A stretch of 64,000 bases of DNA from CAIYRG01 sp963747255 (GTDB taxonomy: Bacteria > Pseudomonadota > Alphaproteobacteria > Micropepsales > Micropepsaceae): positions 248,001 through 312,000 of the forward strand of contig CAVVEG010000018.1 in the NCBI GenBank assembly GCA_963747255.1. Direction: 5' to 3'. Below, one piece after another: positions 62,178 through 64,000 of this stretch. The position numbers and the translations under genes were made by a program. Numbering within the stretch: position 1 is the stretch's first letter; the number at the start of each line of letters is the position of its first letter. The notes under the pieces were generated by a model. That model saw nothing but the letters and a program-made list of their open reading frames with translations, was not told where the DNA came from and made no database searches.

Positions 62178-63587
62178 ATGAAACTTTCCATCGGAATTGC
62201 AGGAGCATGCTTTGCGGCGGGACTGCTGCTTGCACCGCATCTTGCCTATCCGGGGATTCCCGTCCCGGCAGTCTCGGACACTCAGGCACTGCCGACGCTT
62301 GCGCCTGTCATCAAGCGCATCGCAGCAAGCGTAGTCAGTATCACGATCAGGGCGCCCGTCGCGAGCGGCAACAAGTCCGGAATTCCCGATCCCATGGACG
62401 ATCCATTGATGCGTGGCCTGTTGGGAATGCCGGTGGCGCCGCAGAAGGAAACATTTGCGGCGGGATCCGGCGTCGTGATCGATGCCGCAAAAGGCTACAT
62501 TGTCACCAATTATCATGTCATCGAAGACGCGGATCAGATTACGGTCACTTTCCTGGACGGGAAGCAGGTGAACGGTGTGCTCGCCGGCGCCGATCCGGAC
62601 ACGGATATTGCGCTGATCAAAGTCGCGGCCCCGAATTTAAGCTCCATTCCATTGGGCAATTCGGACCGTCTTGAAGTTGGCGATTTTGTGCTCGCGATTG
62701 GTAATCCCTTCGGGATTGGCCAGACGGTGACTTCCGGAATCGTCAGTGGATTGAAGCGCAACCGCATGGGTCTTGAGGGCTATGAGGATTTCATCCAGAC
62801 CGATGCTTCGATCAATCCGGGAAATTCGGGCGGCGCATTGGTGAATTTGCGCGGCGAGCTGGTGGGCATTAATGCGGCGATTGTCGACGTAAAGGGGGGC
62901 AATGCCGGAATCGGCTTCGCAATTCCGATCAACATGGTCAGAGCGGTCGCAGATCAGCTGGCGAAATACGGTTCGATCGAGCGCGGCGAACTTGGTTTCA
63001 CTCTGGCCGTCCTGACGCCCGAGCAGGCAAAGAAATGGAATGTGCCGTCTGGCAGCGCCGGCGTATTGATCACAAAACTGGATCCCCATTCCGCTGCCGA
63101 ACGTGCAGGCTTGAAACCCGGTGATGTCGTGACTTCCATCGGAGGAACACCTGTCCAGGATGTTCCCGATCTGCGCAACAGGCTTGCGGTCCTTCGAGTC
63201 GGCGATGCAGCCGATCTGGCGGTGCTCAGAAACGGTCATTCCATCAGTGTTCGTGCGGTGCTGGACGAGCCCGCATGGAAGGCGATTGACGGCAATCAGA
63301 TTGCCGATCTGCTGGACGGCGCCGTATTCACCAACACGCCTGCCGGAACGTCTGAAAAAGGGGTTGCGGTTGCGACAGTCCGAAGCAGCAGCAATGCCTG
63401 GGCGTCGGGGCTGCGCGAAGGCGATGTCATCACCGGGGTTAACAGCAAGCGGGTGATCGGGCTCGATCAATTCGCAAGTGAAGCGGGAAAATCCGGCGAC
63501 AGCATATCGCTGGATGTTGTGCGAAGTGGTGAAAGGCTGTTGTTGTCCATCAAATTGCAGCAGACGCCCCCAAAACCAAAGGGCTGA
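62178..63587 (+). CDS. Do-family serine protease (HtrA/DegP-like)
   Basis: This 469-residue exported protease has a signal peptide (MKLSIGIAGACFAAGLLLAP). The catalytic triad is His113 (VTNYHVIEDAD), Asp143 (GADPDTDIALIK) and Ser217 (INPGNSGGALVN). Two PDZ domains follow (SAAERAGLKPGDVVTSIGG and NAWASGLREGDVITGVNSK). GGAG lies 7 bases upstream. It is a periplasmic quality-control protease; DegP, DegQ and MucD subtypes cannot be separated by eye. It is 11 bases downstream of the orphan receiver. Confidence 0.93.
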   Translation: MKLSIGIAGACFAAGLLLAPHLAYPGIPVPAVSDTQALPTLAPVIKRIAASVVSITIRAPVASGNKSGIPDPMDDPLMRGLLGMPVAPQKETFAAGSGVVIDAAKGYIVTNYHVIEDADQITVTFLDGKQVNGVLAGADPDTDIALIKVAAPNLSSIPLGNSDRLEVGDFVLAIGNPFGIGQTVTSGIVSGLKRNRMGLEGYEDFIQTDASINPGNSGGALVNLRGELVGINAAIVDVKGGNAGIGFAIPINMVRAVADQLAKYGSIERGELGFTLAVLTPEQAKKWNVPSGSAGVLITKLDPHSAAERAGLKPGDVVTSIGGTPVQDVPDLRNRLAVLRVGDAADLAVLRNGHSISVRAVLDEPAWKAIDGNQIADLLDGAVFTNTPAGTSEKGVAVATVRSSSNAWASGLREGDVITGVNSKRVIGLDQFASEAGKSGDSISLDVVRSGERLLLSIKLQQTPPKPKG

Positions 63588-63605
63588 TCGTGCCGGCCCT
63601 GCCGA

Positions 63606-64000
63606 TCAGTTGACCGGTTGGGCGTGCCGCCGAAGATCAGCGTTTGAAACGGTCACCAGCTCGCTGTGCCCGAAGCCTTTTGAATAGTCGATCACCGAAA
63701 TTACCACGGGGGTGATCTGCAGGAGGGGCGCCATTGCAGGGCTTGGTTCCGGCCAGGTGGCAAATTGTGCAGACCTGTTTTGGAACAGGCGCCAAAGCCT
63801 CATATAGTCCTGCCGTTCCGCCACGGGATCCGCCAGTCCGGCAAGCGAAAGACCCTTGATCTGGCCGGGATCGATCCGATGGGCGCCAATGCAGATGGAG
63901 ACCCGCCTGTCCCTTGCGATGTTGATGAATTTCTGACTCATGCGAGCGACGAAGCAATGCAGCAGCAAGCCATCATTCACATAAGCGACAGTTGTCGCTT
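63606..64000 (-). CDS. Pyridoxamine 5'-phosphate oxidase-like flavin-binding protein, partial
   Basis: The frame is open from the right edge through ATTVAYVNDGLLLHCFVARM. It keeps KFINIARDRRVSICIGAHRI and GLSLAGLADPV, typical of split-barrel PPOX (FMN-binding) proteins. The 5' end, with the first residues of the domain, lies outside the window; an internal GTG at 63980 is not the true start. The role is uncertain, with general FMN or F420 reductase-type possibilities. Confidence 0.75.
   Translation of the reverse strand, partial: ATTVAYVNDGLLLHCFVARMSQKFINIARDRRVSICIGAHRIDPGQIKGLSLAGLADPVAERQDYMRLWRLFQNRSAQFATWPEPSPAMAPLLQITPVVISVIDYSKGFGHSELVTVSNADLRRHAQPVN

Noticed and set aside
60820..62289. 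489-residue minus-strand frame opposite fixJ and the receiver gene
   Set aside because: It mirrors fixJ and the orphan receiver, both of which have ribosome sites and active-site residues.
63585..63610. CTGATCG/CGATCAG inverted repeat after the HtrA gene
   Set aside because: Seven-bp stem with a 12-base loop and no U-tract; it may be part of convergent-gene spacing but is not a convincing terminator.
1..64000. Mobile elements, CRISPR arrays, tRNA or rRNA genes
   Set aside because: I looked for transposase motifs, repeat-spacer patterns, terminal inverted repeats and cloverleaf sequences and saw none. The frameshifts could suggest mobile decay, but no element boundary is visible.

Overview
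The window is about 64 kb of GC-rich, densely packed chromosome, most likely from a free-living alphaproteobacterium. The evidence is a soluble haem FixL with FixJ and FixK, a TIGR02186 (alphaproteobacteria-type) membrane protein, DUF423 and DUF1330 proteins, and ATGA start/stop overlaps throughout. I see no rRNA, tRNA, CRISPR array, insertion sequence or prophage. The genus cannot be fixed from sequence alone; a soil or rhizosphere catabolic generalist fits the gene content.

Layout. 0-2 kb: TPM/LemA cell-envelope genes and a DUF1330 gene. 2-13.5 kb: catabolic genes (large alpha/beta hydrolase, tandem VOC protein, cupin, IorAB-type molybdenum hydroxylase, amidohydrolase, OmpA, then a TauD - MR/MLE - MFS operon). 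13.4-17.7 kb: a full-length Lhr helicase. 18-22.5 kb: small cytochrome c, then GH3 amido synthetase, Ntn acylase and a ModE-type regulator. 22.7-25.4 kb: M16 peptidase. 25.8-34.8 kb: four tandem, translationally coupled TPR + SPINDLY-type O-GlcNAc transferase paralogues, the most striking locus here. 34.9-42.4 kb: MFS exporter, lutABC lactate-oxidation genes with a coupled acyltransferase, and a glutaryl-CoA dehydrogenase-like gene. 43.2-45.8 kb: two badly frameshifted genes (CAP lipoprotein, cNMP/patatin phospholipase). 45.8-53.3 kb: TPR-methyltransferase, then a TetR-headed operon (alpha-hydroxy-acid oxidase, orphan solute-binding protein, AtoE transporter, hotdog thioesterase, salicylyl-CoA hydroxylase-like flavoenzyme). 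53.4-58.3 kb: PadR regulator, RND pump and adaptor. 58.3-62.2 kb: oxygen-sensing fixK/cytochrome c/fixL/fixJ/orphan receiver cluster with a perfect FNR/FixK box. 62.2-64 kb: HtrA protease and a partial PPOX flavoprotein.

Two themes cut across regions. First, many otherwise recognisable genes are broken by single-base shifts, mostly +1 and often in short homopolymers (5.0-11.5 kb, 41.6 kb, 47-50 kb, and very densely at 43.2-45.8 kb). They may be sequencing or assembly indels or real decay; the sequence alone cannot decide. Each affected gene is given as one restored locus. Second, many genes sit in co-translated strings, so the OGT quartet, the lut genes, GH3-acylase and the TetR operon can each be read as a functional unit.
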